The notes under the pieces were generated by a model. The model ran no database searches. It worked only from the letters and a program-made list of their open reading frames with translations, and was not told where the DNA came from. Below, piece by piece: positions 35,645 to 44,411 of a stretch of 61,909 bases of DNA (position 1 is the stretch's first letter; each line of letters starts with the position of its first letter). The DNA is from Clostridium fallax (GTDB lineage: Bacteria > Bacillota > Clostridia > Clostridiales > Clostridiaceae). Location of the stretch: the NCBI RefSeq assembly GCF_900129365.1, contig NZ_FQVM01000015.1, positions 1-61,909 on the forward strand, written 5' to 3'. Made by a program: the position numbers and the translations under genes.

Positions 35645-36097
35645 TTAGAATGGGATATCTCCATCATCTACAGGAGTCATATCCTCATCAAAAGTACCTC
35701 CACCAAAACTATTGTTATTTGATGAAGCACCATATTCAGAACCGCCACCGAATCCTTGGCTAGCATTTTGAGAACTACCAGATCCTTTTGAAAGGAATTG
35801 GACATCATCTGCTACAACTTCAGTGACATATCTTTTTGTACCGTCTTTAGCATCATAAGATCTCGTTTGGATTCTACCACTGATAGCCATTTGACTACCT
35901 TTACTCATGTAGTTAGCAGTAGATTCTGCTTGTTTACCCCATATAACAACTGGAATAAAGTCAGCGTCTCTCTGACCTGTTGAACGATTATACTTGTCAA
36001 CAGCAAGCGTAAGAGTGGTGACTGCAGTTCCTGTTCCTGGAGTAAACTTTAACTCAGGATCTTTTGTAAGTCTTCCTATTAGAACTACTTTATTCAT
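35645..36097 (-). CDS. ssb: Single-stranded DNA-binding protein
   Basis: A 150-residue SSB: an OB fold beginning MNKVVLIGRLTKDPEL, a Gly/Ser/Asn-rich linker (about 108-135) and the acidic tip DDGDIPF that binds replication and repair partners. It coats single-stranded DNA at the fork. Located between rpsF and rpsR, as is common in Firmicutes. Confidence 0.97.
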   Translation of the reverse strand: MNKVVLIGRLTKDPELKFTPGTGTAVTTLTLAVDKYNRSTGQRDADFIPVVIWGKQAESTANYMSKGSQMAISGRIQTRSYDAKDGTKRYVTEVVADDVQFLSKGSGSSQNASQGFGGGSEYGASSNNNSFGGGTFDEDMTPVDDGDIPF

Positions 36098-36111
36098 AAA
36101 AAAAACCTCTC

Positions 36112-36399
36112 CTATTTTTCTTCCTTAACGATTATGTTTCTTATAACTCCATCAGTAATTCTGAATATTCTGTCTAACTCTCTTGGTAACTCTGGGTTAG
36201 CAGTGAAGTTAAATAAAGTGTAGTAACCTTCGTTAACTTTAGCGATTTCGTAAGCAAGCTTTCTCTTACCCCAGAAATCAACGTTATCAACAGTTCCTCC
36301 ACCATTTTCTATTACACCCTTGAACTTTTCGATTAAAGCTTTAACAGCATCCTCTTCTAATGATGGATGTAAAACAAATATAGTTTCATATTTTCTCAT
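36112..36399 (-). CDS. rpsF: 30S ribosomal protein S6
   Basis: A 95-residue protein starting MRKYETIFVLHPSLEE, with FWGKRKLAYEI, the usual S6 sequence. It forms a dimer with S18 on 16S rRNA. ATG 36399 or ATG 36402 could be used; both follow GGAGG at 8 and 5 bases. The GTG at 36408 overlaps that site. A hairpin resembling the S6:S18 leader lies just upstream. Confidence 0.95.
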   Translation of the reverse strand: MRKYETIFVLHPSLEEDAVKALIEKFKGVIENGGGTVDNVDFWGKRKLAYEIAKVNEGYYTLFNFTANPELPRELDRIFRITDGVIRNIIVKEEK

Positions 36400-36411
36400 C
36401 ATTTTCACCTC

Positions 36412-36455
36412 CTCCCTCTGGCCAAACGGCAGTGGTTTACCACTGCAGGGACTTA
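36412..36455 (-). promoter_or_regulatory. Probable S6:S18 ribosomal leader RNA
   Basis: On the minus strand GCAGTGG-TAAA-CCACTGC forms a 7-bp hairpin (36446-36429), followed at once by CGTTTGG and the rpsF ribosome site. The CTGCCGTTTGG stretch resembles the CCG-containing S6:S18 binding motif that lets the protein pair repress its own operon. Confidence 0.55.
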
Positions 36456-36530
36456 CAATTTATTATATTATCACTAACTAAAAATATTTTCAAGTGATTT
36501 TTATTAGAATATTTAATTATTTTTGTAAAT

Positions 36531-36734
36531 TTATTCTTGAGGAGCGTTACTTTTTATTATTTTTTTTATACTCTTTTGAAATTTACTTCTAGGAACCATA
36601 ACTATTCTGCTGCACTCAACGCATTTAATCTTTATGTCTGCTCCAATTCTTATTATCTCCCAATTGTAACTTCCACAAGGATGTTGCTTTTTCATTTCAA
36701 CAATATCTCCAATATAAAAAGTTTGAACTACCAT
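36531..36734 (-). CDS. DUF951 family protein
   Basis: A 67-residue protein with FYIGDIVEMKKQHPCGS and KCVECSRIVMVPRSKF, the DUF951 pattern; C20, C38 and C41 may bind zinc. The family occurs widely in Firmicutes beside rpsF or mscS genes and has no known role; it looks like a small RNA-binding SH3-type fold. GAAGGAG lies 7 bases before the ATG. Confidence 0.85.
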   Translation of the reverse strand: MVVQTFYIGDIVEMKKQHPCGSYNWEIIRIGADIKIKCVECSRIVMVPRSKFQKSIKKIIKSNAPQE

Positions 36735-36753
36735 TTCATAACTCCTTCTTGTT

Positions 36754-37725
36754 TTAATTATTATTTATATTATTTCCAATCTCTTGATTATTAGTTTCAA
36801 TTCCTTTAGGACCAGTATAATTTTCAGTATTACCATGGGTATTAGTTTTGCTTATATATTCTGCTTTAGGATAAGGTATTTCTATATTCTTCTTATCTAA
36901 AGTTTCCTTAATTAATTTTCTAAGATTTCGTTCAACTGACCATTGAGTCATAGATTTTGCAGAGCCAGAAACTCTTATAGTAACACTATAATCTTTTAAA
37001 GCTTGCACTCCTATTACTTTAGGCGCTTCCACAATGTCTTTATTATCTTTTGAAAAATCTTCGCATACCTTATTTATAACATCTATAGCATTATCTATAT
37101 CCTCTTCATAAGCTATATCTATATCTAACATAACTCTCATATTTCCTCTTGAGTGATTAGTTACTGTAGTTATACTACCATTAGGTATTAAGTGTACATC
37201 ACCAGAAAAATCCTTAAGGGTAGTTGTTCTTATGCCTATACTTTGAACTATACCACTGTAGTTACCTAAAGTTACATAGTCGCCAACTGCAAATTGATCT
37301 TCAAATAATATAAATATTCCATTTATTAAATCTGTTATAAGGTCCTTAGCTCCAAAGCCTATAGCTGTACCTCCAATTCCAGCAAAAGCAAGAGATACTC
37401 CACTAAAGAAAAATGAAGCTATAGTAACTAAACCTAAAAAATAAACCACATACTTTAGTAAGCTTTTTAATAAAGCTGCCACAGTAGTGGCCTTTTTTTG
37501 ATTCATAGTAAATTTTAAATTGCTTTGACCTTGTTTTTTAATAAACTTTTCAATTAAAACATTTCCTATTTTAATTGATATGTACATTAAAAACATTATT
37601 ACTATAACAGCTATTATTTTAAATATAACTTTATATAATGAGTCTAGATCTATTGGGGGTAAATGTCCTATTTTTATAAAATTTTTTTCAAGATCTAATT
37701 CTAAAAATGATGTAAGTGAATTCAT
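36754..37725 (-). CDS. Small-conductance mechanosensitive channel (MscS family)
   Basis: A 323-residue membrane protein with about three segments in the first 130 residues, then the MscS pore helix region (GVSLAFAGIGGTAIGFGAKD, key part GIGGTAIGFG) and the beta domain (DQFAVGDYV, GIVQSIGIRTT). It releases solutes on osmotic downshock. The C-terminal ~25 residues are Asn-rich and probably disordered. The start is ATG 37725; a GGAAG site is about 12 bases upstream. It follows the DUF3343 gene by 17 bases. Confidence 0.9.
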   Translation of the reverse strand: MNSLTSFLELDLEKNFIKIGHLPPIDLDSLYKVIFKIIAVIVIMFLMYISIKIGNVLIEKFIKKQGQSNLKFTMNQKKATTVAALLKSLLKYVVYFLGLVTIASFFFSGVSLAFAGIGGTAIGFGAKDLITDLINGIFILFEDQFAVGDYVTLGNYSGIVQSIGIRTTTLKDFSGDVHLIPNGSITTVTNHSRGNMRVMLDIDIAYEEDIDNAIDVINKVCEDFSKDNKDIVEAPKVIGVQALKDYSVTIRVSGSAKSMTQWSVERNLRKLIKETLDKKNIEIPYPKAEYISKTNTHGNTENYTGPKGIETNNQEIGNNINNN

Positions 37726-37742
37726 TAAAATATTACTTCCCC

Positions 37743-37988
37743 CTATCTATATAATTTAAATTCTTGTCCATTCTTAACATAAATATTCTTTGTAACTATC
37801 TTTTCTTCTTTTATTAAATTTTCCACTTTACTTAATATTCCTTCATTGAATCTAATGCTTATTCCACAACTTTTTGTTATACAAGTTGGTGTTGGCATAA
37901 CCATTATTGATTCCCCTTGTTCCTTTAAAATTTTTTCTGCTTGAATAGCATCATGGGTATTTTTAAAAACTATTATATAATTATTCAT
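37743..37988 (-). CDS. DUF3343 putative Se/S carrier protein
   Basis: An 81-residue protein matching DUF3343 (PF11823): YIIVFKNTHDAIQAEKIL, then MPTPTCITKSCGISIRF with C36 and C41 (numbering from the ATG). The family is proposed to carry selenium or sulfur. It is divergent from a LysE exporter and a class V aminotransferase related to cysteine desulfurases, which suits that idea. Upstream of mscS and probably cotranscribed. Confidence 0.8.
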   Translation of the reverse strand: MNNYIIVFKNTHDAIQAEKILKEQGESIMVMPTPTCITKSCGISIRFNEGILSKVENLIKEEKIVTKNIYVKNGQEFKLYR

Positions 37989-38188
37989 ATCCTTCTACTA
38001 TAAAAGTATTTCACCTCCATTATCTTTACCTATATAGTATACCTAATGTAAAAAAAGAATAAAAGATATTAATTTTATTGGTATATTTTTGAATATTTTG
38101 ATTAAACTTATAAATACTAATGAAAAAATTTTTTATTTAAATTATAATGTTTATATGTACAAAAATATAAATTAAGGTGGACTTGCAA

Positions 38189-38842
38189 ATGAATATAATT
38201 ACAAGATTTTTTATTGCAGTTTCTGCTGGATTTTCAACAGGATTTATATATTCCATACCTCTTGGTCCTTCTGGAATAGAATCCGTTAATAAATCTATTT
38301 CTAAAGGATTCAACGAAGGTTTTAAAGTATCTGTAGGAGCTGTACTTGCAGATGTATTTTATTTTTTATTAATAAATCTAGGACTTGCAAATTTACTTAA
38401 TTCAAATCCTAAAACAGAAGGCCTTTTTTGGGTTATATGTGGTTTAATTCTAATTATTTTTGGACAACTTACCAAAAAAAATACAGAAAAAAGTTCTAGT
38501 ATTTTAAAATTCAAATTTTTAAAAGACACTAAACTTGGAGGTATAATTACAGGATTTTTTCTAACAGCACTTAATCCTATGACTCCATCCTTATGGTTAG
38601 CTTTAAGCGGTACAATAATTCCTGTATGGAGGGATTCTGGGACACTTTACTATTTTACTGCTATAATATCTATGATAGTAGGATCATTAGCTTGGTTTGC
38701 TATAATAAATGCTTTAGCTTGTAAGGGAATAAAGATATTCAAAAAAAATCAAACTACAAAAACTTTTTTCTTATTAAAATATATATTAATAATTTTAGGA
38801 TTAGGTTTTATAGTTTTTGGTCTTTATAAATTAATTTTTTAG
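38189..38842 (+). CDS. LysE-family exporter
   Basis: A 217-residue membrane protein with about six segments. The start MNIITRFFIAVSAGFSTGF and the PLGPSGIE motif followed by GFKVSVGA are typical of the LysE/RhtB superfamily, which exports amino acids or small organic ions. AAGGTGG lies 8 bases before ATG 38189. Ten bases separate it from the aminotransferase gene, so they are one operon. The substrate is not evident. Confidence 0.8.
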   Translation: MNIITRFFIAVSAGFSTGFIYSIPLGPSGIESVNKSISKGFNEGFKVSVGAVLADVFYFLLINLGLANLLNSNPKTEGLFWVICGLILIIFGQLTKKNTEKSSSILKFKFLKDTKLGGIITGFFLTALNPMTPSLWLALSGTIIPVWRDSGTLYYFTAIISMIVGSLAWFAIINALACKGIKIFKKNQTTKTFFLLKYILIILGLGFIVFGLYKLIF

Positions 38843-38852
38843 GGAGGTATAT

Positions 38853-40007
38853 ATGAGTATTTATTTTGATAATGCCGCAACTACTTTTCCTAAACCAAAA
38901 GCAGTTGTAGATGCTATGGTAAATTATATGATAAATGGTGGTGGAAATGCTGGTAGAGGTTCATCATCTGCTTCATTAGAAAGTAGTAGAAATATTTTTG
39001 AGTGTAGAGAAATATTATCAAGCTTTTTTAATTTTGATAAATCAGAAAATGTAATATTTACAAACAACATAACAACATCACTAAACACACTTTTTCTTAG
39101 TTCTATACAAAAAGGATGGCATGTTATAACATCATCAATGGAACATAATTCAGTACTTAGACCATTAATCAAATTAAAAGATGAAGGTTTTATAACCTTA
39201 GATATAATTCAATGCGATTTATTAGGAAGAATAGACTTATCAGATATTGAAAAAGCAATAAACCATAATACTAAATTAATGGTTTTTTCTCATGCTTCAA
39301 ATATAATAGGAACAATTCAACCATTAGAAAAAATAGGTGAGCTTTGCAAAAAACACAATCTATACTTTATAATCGATTCAGCTCAAACTGCAGGAATTAT
39401 AGATTTAGACTTTAAAAAATTAAATTGCAGTGCTTTAGCCTTTACAGGCCATAAAGGATTAATGGGACCTCAAGGTATAGGTGGTTTTATTATAAGTGAT
39501 GATTTAAACTCTATATCAAAACCATTTATAACTGGAGGTACTGGTAGTTTATCACATTCCTTATATCAACCTGATTATTTACCAGATAAATTTGAAAGTG
39601 GAACTTTAAACATTCCAGGAATAATAGGTTTAAAAGCTGCATTAGATTTTATAAATAAAGAGGGACTACACACTATAAGAGAAAAAGAGGAAAGTTTAAG
39701 TAAATATCTATTAGAAAAGATGCTAAACATAGACTCAATAAAAGTTTATGGATTAAAATCTCCTAAGGGAAGAACTGCTACCTTTTCTTTTAATTTTAAA
39801 GATATAGATCCATCTGAAGCATCATTTATATTAGATAGTGAATATGGTTTTGTTAATAGGACAGGTCTTCATTGTGCACCTTTAGCTCATAAAACAATTG
39901 GAACATTTCCTGAAGGTACTGTAAGAATAAGTTTAGGATACTTTAATACATATAAAGAAATAGACAAATTTATAGATGCAATAAACTCAATAAAAGGAGG
40001 ACTTTAA
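38853..40007 (+). CDS. Class V aminotransferase / cysteine desulfurase-like protein
   Basis: A 384-residue PLP enzyme. It starts YFDNAATTFPKPKAV and has the PLP-lysine motif FTGHKGLMGPQG, then GTGSLS and the C-terminal loop NRTGLHCAPLAHKT, which includes a cysteine in the place of the desulfurase nucleophile. It fits the EF2568-type group related to SufS/CsdA; the product could be sulfur or selenium transfer. It overlaps ytvI by one base (TAATG). The Cys residue supports activity as a desulfurase. Confidence 0.85.
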   Translation: MSIYFDNAATTFPKPKAVVDAMVNYMINGGGNAGRGSSSASLESSRNIFECREILSSFFNFDKSENVIFTNNITTSLNTLFLSSIQKGWHVITSSMEHNSVLRPLIKLKDEGFITLDIIQCDLLGRIDLSDIEKAINHNTKLMVFSHASNIIGTIQPLEKIGELCKKHNLYFIIDSAQTAGIIDLDFKKLNCSALAFTGHKGLMGPQGIGGFIISDDLNSISKPFITGGTGSLSHSLYQPDYLPDKFESGTLNIPGIIGLKAALDFINKEGLHTIREKEESLSKYLLEKMLNIDSIKVYGLKSPKGRTATFSFNFKDIDPSEASFILDSEYGFVNRTGLHCAPLAHKTIGTFPEGTVRISLGYFNTYKEIDKFIDAINSIKGGL

Positions 40008-41062
40008 TGGATTTTCAGGAGCGTATTAGTAGGTTAAGTATCTTTTTTGTAGCATATACTATTTGTTTTATATTATTCTTTTCTACATTAAAATACACAA
40101 TACCCTTTGTATTAGCTGCAATTTGTGCATATATACTTAGATATCCTACTAGATTTTTAATAAAAAAGTTTAAAATGAAAGATTGGTTAGCTTCAATAAT
40201 TACAACTGTAATATTTTTTGGAATAATAACTGTTGTTAATATAATGTTAGTTTCATCATTAACAGCAGAATTAATAGGTATAACAAAATACCTTCAACAA
40301 TTAATATCAAATAACTCATCTGAAATTTATAACTTTTTTACAAATACTTTAAACAATATATCATCAATAGCAATAGATCCCACAATATCTGATGCTATAA
40401 GAAATAATTTAGCTTCAACAGCTACAAGCCTTATAAGTACATCTATATCTTTAGGCACAACATTAATACAAGCTCTTATAACAATTGTTTCTTATGTACC
40501 TTATATAGGGATGGTTATTGCCTTTACATTGCTATCAACTTATTTCTTTACTAAGAGATTAGCAATGTCAAGTTCAGCTAAACTTTTAAATAAAATGCCT
40601 CAATCAACAAATAAAATATTTAAAGTTTTTACTCACGGTAAAAAAATGTTTAGTAATTATATATTATCCTATATGGCTATAATATTTATATCATTTTTAA
40701 CGACTTTTATAGGATTTTTATTTTTTAAAGTACCATATGCCTTAGTTTTAAGTATATTATCTGCTTTATTAGATTTACTTCCTGTAGTAGGAATGCCTTT
40801 AGTTTATATTCCCCTATCAATAATGTTCTTTTTCCAAGGAAATTATTTTGGAAGTATTGGTCTTGTGATATTATACATTTTAGTATTCTTAACTAGACAG
40901 ATTATAGAACCTAAAATTATGTCATCATCCTTAGGGCTAGATCCTGTTGCAGTATTAGCAGCAATATTTATAGGTTTAGAACTAAACGGCTTTGGCGGAA
41001 TGGTATTTTGTATGTTCTTAGTGGTATTTTATAATATTTTAAAAAAGGTAGAAATTCTTTAA
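40007..41062 (+). CDS. ytvI: AI-2E family membrane protein, YtvI-like sporulation protein
   Basis: A 351-residue membrane protein with about seven segments in the AI-2E/TerC-like exporter order (PerM fold). Motifs VPYIGMVIAF, DLLPVVGMPLVYIP and LTRQIIEPKIMSSSLGLDP fit YtvI, a sporulation protein of unknown action. The start codon overlaps the previous stop, so translation is coupled. The gene ends just before a long palindrome that also carries the yyaC ribosome site. Confidence 0.85.
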   Translation: MDFQERISRLSIFFVAYTICFILFFSTLKYTIPFVLAAICAYILRYPTRFLIKKFKMKDWLASIITTVIFFGIITVVNIMLVSSLTAELIGITKYLQQLISNNSSEIYNFFTNTLNNISSIAIDPTISDAIRNNLASTATSLISTSISLGTTLIQALITIVSYVPYIGMVIAFTLLSTYFFTKRLAMSSSAKLLNKMPQSTNKIFKVFTHGKKMFSNYILSYMAIIFISFLTTFIGFLFFKVPYALVLSILSALLDLLPVVGMPLVYIPLSIMFFFQGNYFGSIGLVILYILVFLTRQIIEPKIMSSSLGLDPVAVLAAIFIGLELNGFGGMVFCMFLVVFYNILKKVEIL

Positions 41063-41071
41063 TTATAGTAT

Positions 41072-41116
41072 AAAAACCTCCTTTATTGTTAATAATTAAC
41101 AATAAAGGAGGTTTTT
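41072..41116. repeat. Perfect palindrome holding the yyaC ribosome binding site
   Basis: 22-base arms (41072-41093, 41095-41116) around one base. It serves as the terminator of ytvI. The descending arm contains AAAGGAGG, 9 bases before the yyaC ATG, so the hairpin would hide that site in a read-through RNA. Confidence 0.85.
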
Positions 41117-41119
41117 ATT

Positions 41120-41713
41120 ATGTGTAACTCACTTTTATTAGACTCTTTAGACTTAAATTCATCTTTTATACTTAGAGATTATTTGTATAGAGAACTTTTA
41201 CCAATAATAAAGCAAAAAAGAACTATTATATTCTTATGTATAGGTTCAGATAGGTCTACCGGTGATTCCTTAGGACCATTAGTAGGAGATAAACTGAAAT
41301 TTTCTATAAAAAAAAGTATATATTTTTATGGTAGCCTAGAAAATCCTATCCACGCAAAGAATCTTAAAGAAACAATAATATCAATAAATAAAAAATTTAA
41401 GAACCCTTATATAGTTGCAATAGACGCTTGTCTAGGAACCGTTCAAAATGTAGGAAAAATATTAATAGAAAAAAAACCTCTTAAACCCGGTCTTGCAGTA
41501 TCTAAAGACTTACCTCCAGTAGGAGATTTAAGCATACTTGGCATTGTAAATATATGTGGAAGCTTAGAATTTATGGTACTACAAAATACTAGACTATATA
41601 CAGTGGTAACTTTAGCTAACTCTATATCTATTGCTATAAATCATTTTATATTAAAAGTTTTTGGTAATAATAAAACAAAATTTATAAATAAAATTGAAGA
41701 TGTAATTAATTAA
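41120..41713 (+). CDS. yyaC: Spore protease YyaC
   Basis: A 197-residue protein of the YyaC family, related to the germination protease GPR fold. It has FLCIGSDRSTGDSLGPLVG near residues 38-56 (key part IGSDRSTGDSLGP) and AIDACLGT. It is found only in spore formers; its substrate is unknown. The ribosome binding site lies in the palindrome at 41072-41116. It converges with ykuS and the two stops overlap by 4 bases. Confidence 0.88.
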   Translation: MCNSLLLDSLDLNSSFILRDYLYRELLPIIKQKRTIIFLCIGSDRSTGDSLGPLVGDKLKFSIKKSIYFYGSLENPIHAKNLKETIISINKKFKNPYIVAIDACLGTVQNVGKILIEKKPLKPGLAVSKDLPPVGDLSILGIVNICGSLEFMVLQNTRLYTVVTLANSISIAINHFILKVFGNNKTKFINKIEDVIN

Positions 41714-41952
41714 AAATTATTAAAATGCTTATTCCGTAATATAATATCTATTTCATCTATACTTTTACTCCTACTATCAATAACTAATATATTATTTAGT
41801 TTAATTTTCTCTTGAAAATTTGATAAATCTTCTTCCTTTACACTGCAAATTAAAGCTTCAAAATTTTCATCCTTTTTTCTGGCAACTTTATATCCCTTTT
41901 TCTCTAAGGGATTTATAAAGTCCTTTAATTTATCGCTAACATATATATTCAT
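41710..41952 (-). CDS. YkuS/UPF0180 family protein
   Basis: An 80-residue protein matching the YkuS (UPF0180) family: MNIYVSDKLKDFINPLEKKGY, then ALICSVKEEDLS and VIDSRSKSIDEI. Found in Bacillus and clostridia, function not known. Its ribosome site GGAGG lies in the descending arm of the palindrome at 41955-41998. It overlaps the end of yyaC on the other strand, so RNAs from the pair are complementary at the ends. Confidence 0.75.
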   Translation of the reverse strand: MNIYVSDKLKDFINPLEKKGYKVARKKDENFEALICSVKEEDLSNFQEKIKLNNILVIDSRSKSIDEIDIILRNKHFNNF

Positions 41953-41954
41953 AT

Positions 41955-41998
41955 AAAAACCTCCTATAAAGATAATATTATCTTTATAGGAGGTTTTT
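41955..41998. repeat. Perfect palindrome holding the ykuS ribosome binding site
   Basis: A 44-base perfect palindrome (arms 41955-41976, 41977-41998). It ends the DUF4446 transcript on the minus strand and contains TATAGGAGG, 8 bases before the ykuS ATG. The outer 11 bases are the same as in the palindrome at 41072. Confidence 0.85.
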
Positions 41999-42019
41999 AT
42001 ACTTTTATTTAATCTAATA

Positions 42020-42529
42020 TTATTTTGATATAGATTTATTAATAGCTTGATTTAACACGGTTAATTCCTCATCAGATAAATCATATCTTGATATACCTTT
42101 ATCTATAGGTTTTGCATAAGTTGTACTTTCCTGTCTTCCATATATTCCTGTAAGAATAACTCCATCATTATTTTCATCTAATAAAGCGACGGAAAAGCTT
42201 AAATCACTTCCTACATCTTCAAAAGCTTTAAATCTTACTACAGATACCTTTTGTATACATCCCTTTATATGTTCTTCTAAACCAATACAATGAGCCATAG
42301 CTTCTTTTGATATTTCTTTTGCTTCATCAACTTTATCTAAATAGTTAACAACTAAATCTTCTATATTTTTATTATTAACACCTCTCATAAGTCTTCTATA
42401 TCTTTTTTCAAGCTTATTAAGAGATTTAAATAAGACTATAACTAATATAAAAAGTAATAAAGCTACTACTGATAGTGCTATTAAAATATATGGTGTGTAT
42501 TGTGATATAGCTTTTGTTATGTTATCCAC
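42020..42529 (-). CDS. DUF4446 family membrane protein
   Basis: A 169-residue protein with one N-terminal membrane helix (about 14-34), a short helical stalk and a DUF4446 domain (VSVVRFKAFEDVGSDLSFSVALL, key part RFKAFEDVGSDLSF). The family sits beside soj/spo0J in many clostridia. Function unknown. The start is GTG 42529, with AAGGATG 7 bases before it. A parS site is 23 bases upstream of the start. Confidence 0.85.
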   Translation of the reverse strand: MDNITKAISQYTPYILIALSVVALLLFILVIVLFKSLNKLEKRYRRLMRGVNNKNIEDLVVNYLDKVDEAKEISKEAMAHCIGLEEHIKGCIQKVSVVRFKAFEDVGSDLSFSVALLDENNDGVILTGIYGRQESTTYAKPIDKGISRYDLSDEELTVLNQAINKSISK

Positions 42530-42551
42530 TAAATTTCATCCTTTCTTAAAA

Positions 42552-42567
42552 TGTTTCACGTGAAACA
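42552..42567. promoter_or_regulatory. parS site 1
   Basis: TGTTTCACGTGAAACA, an exact 16-bp palindromic match to the parS consensus bound by Spo0J/ParB. It lies between spo0J and the DUF4446 gene. Confidence 0.97.
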
Positions 42568-42590
42568 TTAAACATTATTTATAGTAAATA

Positions 42591-43499
42591 TTATTTATAA
42601 TTAATAATATCTAATATTCTTTGTAAATCATCTTCTGAATAATATTCTATTTCTATTTTTCCTTTATCTTTTTTAGAATTTATATTTACCTTAGTTCCAA
42701 AATAATTTTGAAGTTTATTTTGAATCTCTTTATAATAAATATTATCAGTAGCTTTATTTTGTTCTTTATCTTTTTTGTTATCCTTTGTCTCTAATACTTT
42801 TTTTACTTCTTTCTCACATTCTCTTACAGATAAATTTTCATCTACAATTTTTTGAGCTAAATTAAACTGTAATTCTTTATCCTTTAATGAAAGTAACGCC
42901 CTTCCATGACCCTCAGATAATACGCCTTCTATAATGTATTGTTGAACTCTTGGATCTAAATTTAAAAGCCTCATTGTATTAGTAATAGATGTTCTAGATT
43001 TTGATAATCTTTCACTTAACTGTTCTTGAGTTAAATTAAAATCCTTTAATAATTTATTATAAGCTTGAGCTTCTTCAATAGGATTTAAGTCTTGTCTTTG
43101 TATGTTCTCAATTAATGAAATTTCCAATACTTCTTTGTCATTTAACTCTTTAATAATTGCAGGTACTTCCTTAAGTCCTAAATATTTAGCAGCTCTCCAT
43201 CTTCTTTCCCCAGCAATTATAGTATAAAAATCTCCATCTTTTTTTAATATTAAAGGTTGAATTATACCATGATTTTTTATAGATTCAGCTAATTCTCCAA
43301 TTTTTTCACCATCAAAATATTTTCTTGGTTGATCATTATTAGCTTTAATTCTATTTAATGGTATAATAGTTTCAGAACTATCTTTTTCTTTATTATCTTT
43401 ATGTTCTTCATCTTTTATACTTTTATTTGAAGCATCATCTTCAGACATATCTGGTATTAATGCACCTAATCCTTTTCCTAAACCAAATTTTTTACTCAT
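42591..43499 (-). CDS. spo0J: Chromosome partitioning protein ParB/Spo0J
   Basis: A 302-residue ParB. After a charged N-terminal tail come the ParB CTPase domain (QPRKYFDGEKIGELAESI, GERRWRAAKYLGL), a helix-turn-helix (TQEQLSERLSKSRTSITNTMRLL) read in pieces, and a C-terminal dimer domain. It loads at parS, spreads as a CTP clamp and recruits SMC. It is 3 bases after soj and flanked by parS sites. Confidence 0.96.
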   Translation of the reverse strand: MSKKFGLGKGLGALIPDMSEDDASNKSIKDEEHKDNKEKDSSETIIPLNRIKANNDQPRKYFDGEKIGELAESIKNHGIIQPLILKKDGDFYTIIAGERRWRAAKYLGLKEVPAIIKELNDKEVLEISLIENIQRQDLNPIEEAQAYNKLLKDFNLTQEQLSERLSKSRTSITNTMRLLNLDPRVQQYIIEGVLSEGHGRALLSLKDKELQFNLAQKIVDENLSVRECEKEVKKVLETKDNKKDKEQNKATDNIYYKEIQNKLQNYFGTKVNINSKKDKGKIEIEYYSEDDLQRILDIINYK

Positions 43500-43502
43500 A
43501 TA

Positions 43503-44273
43503 TTAAGACTCCTTTTGCTTACTTAAAAATTCATTTGTTAGTTTTTCATAAGCATCTGCACCTTTACACTTGTCATCATATAACATTATAGGCAATCCAA
43601 AGCTTGGAGCTTCTGCTAATCTAATATTTCTTGGAATAGTTGTTTTAAACACTTTTTCTTTAAAGTATTTTTCTACTTCTTTATAAACTTCATTACAAAG
43701 GTTAGTTCTAGCATCATACATAGTCATAACTACACCTTCTATATTTAGATTTTTATTTAATGATTTTTTAACAAGCTGAATAGTATTAATAAGTTGTCCT
43801 ACTCCCTCTAAAGCATAAAATTCACATTGAATAGGGATAAGAACAGAATTACTAGTAGTTAATGCATTTATAGTAAGAACACCTAGTGAAGGAGGACAAT
43901 CTATAAAAACATAATCAAAATCGTCTTTTACTTCTTCAATCTTTTCTAATAATATATTTTCTCTTTTAGTATTACCTATTATCTCTACCTCTGCCCCTGC
44001 AAGTTCCATAGTAGCTGGAGCAAGAAATAAATTATTTACTAATTCACATTCACTAATGACTTCACTTAATTTAGTATCTGTCGTCATAACATCATACATT
44101 GATTTTTTTAAATTTCTTTTATCAAGTCCTAATCCACTTGTAGTATTACCTTGAGGATCTATATCTATAGCTAATACTTTATATCCTGCCATAGCTAAAT
44201 ATGAACATAAGTTTATGTTTGTAGTAGTTTTTCCTACTCCACCTTTTTGATTAAAAATGCAAATAGTTTTCAT
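43503..44273 (-). CDS. soj: Chromosome partitioning ATPase ParA/Soj
   Basis: A 256-residue P-loop ATPase of the deviant Walker type (NQKGGVGKTTTNINL, 8-22), with DIDPQGN and DYVFIDCPPSLG. It works with ParB in origin segregation and also controls DnaA. ATG 44273. Upstream lies parS site 2. Confidence 0.97.
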   Translation of the reverse strand: MKTICIFNQKGGVGKTTTNINLCSYLAMAGYKVLAIDIDPQGNTTSGLGLDKRNLKKSMYDVMTTDTKLSEVISECELVNNLFLAPATMELAGAEVEIIGNTKRENILLEKIEEVKDDFDYVFIDCPPSLGVLTINALTTSNSVLIPIQCEFYALEGVGQLINTIQLVKKSLNKNLNIEGVVMTMYDARTNLCNEVYKEVEKYFKEKVFKTTIPRNIRLAEAPSFGLPIMLYDDKCKGADAYEKLTNEFLSKQKES

Positions 44274-44411
44274 ATTATACTCTAATTACTACCCGTATTA
44301 GAGTTTCACCTCCTCTCACCGAATCCACTAATTTATATTATATATTCTAAATAGGAATAATTAAAGATAACAATTACCTAATTATCATATTTTTTCATAA
44401 AAATATACTAA

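Noticed and set aside
41072..41998. Palindromes as ends of a small mobile element containing yyaC and ykuS
   Set aside because: The arms act as terminators and ribosome sites, and the inner sequences differ. No target repeat is visible.
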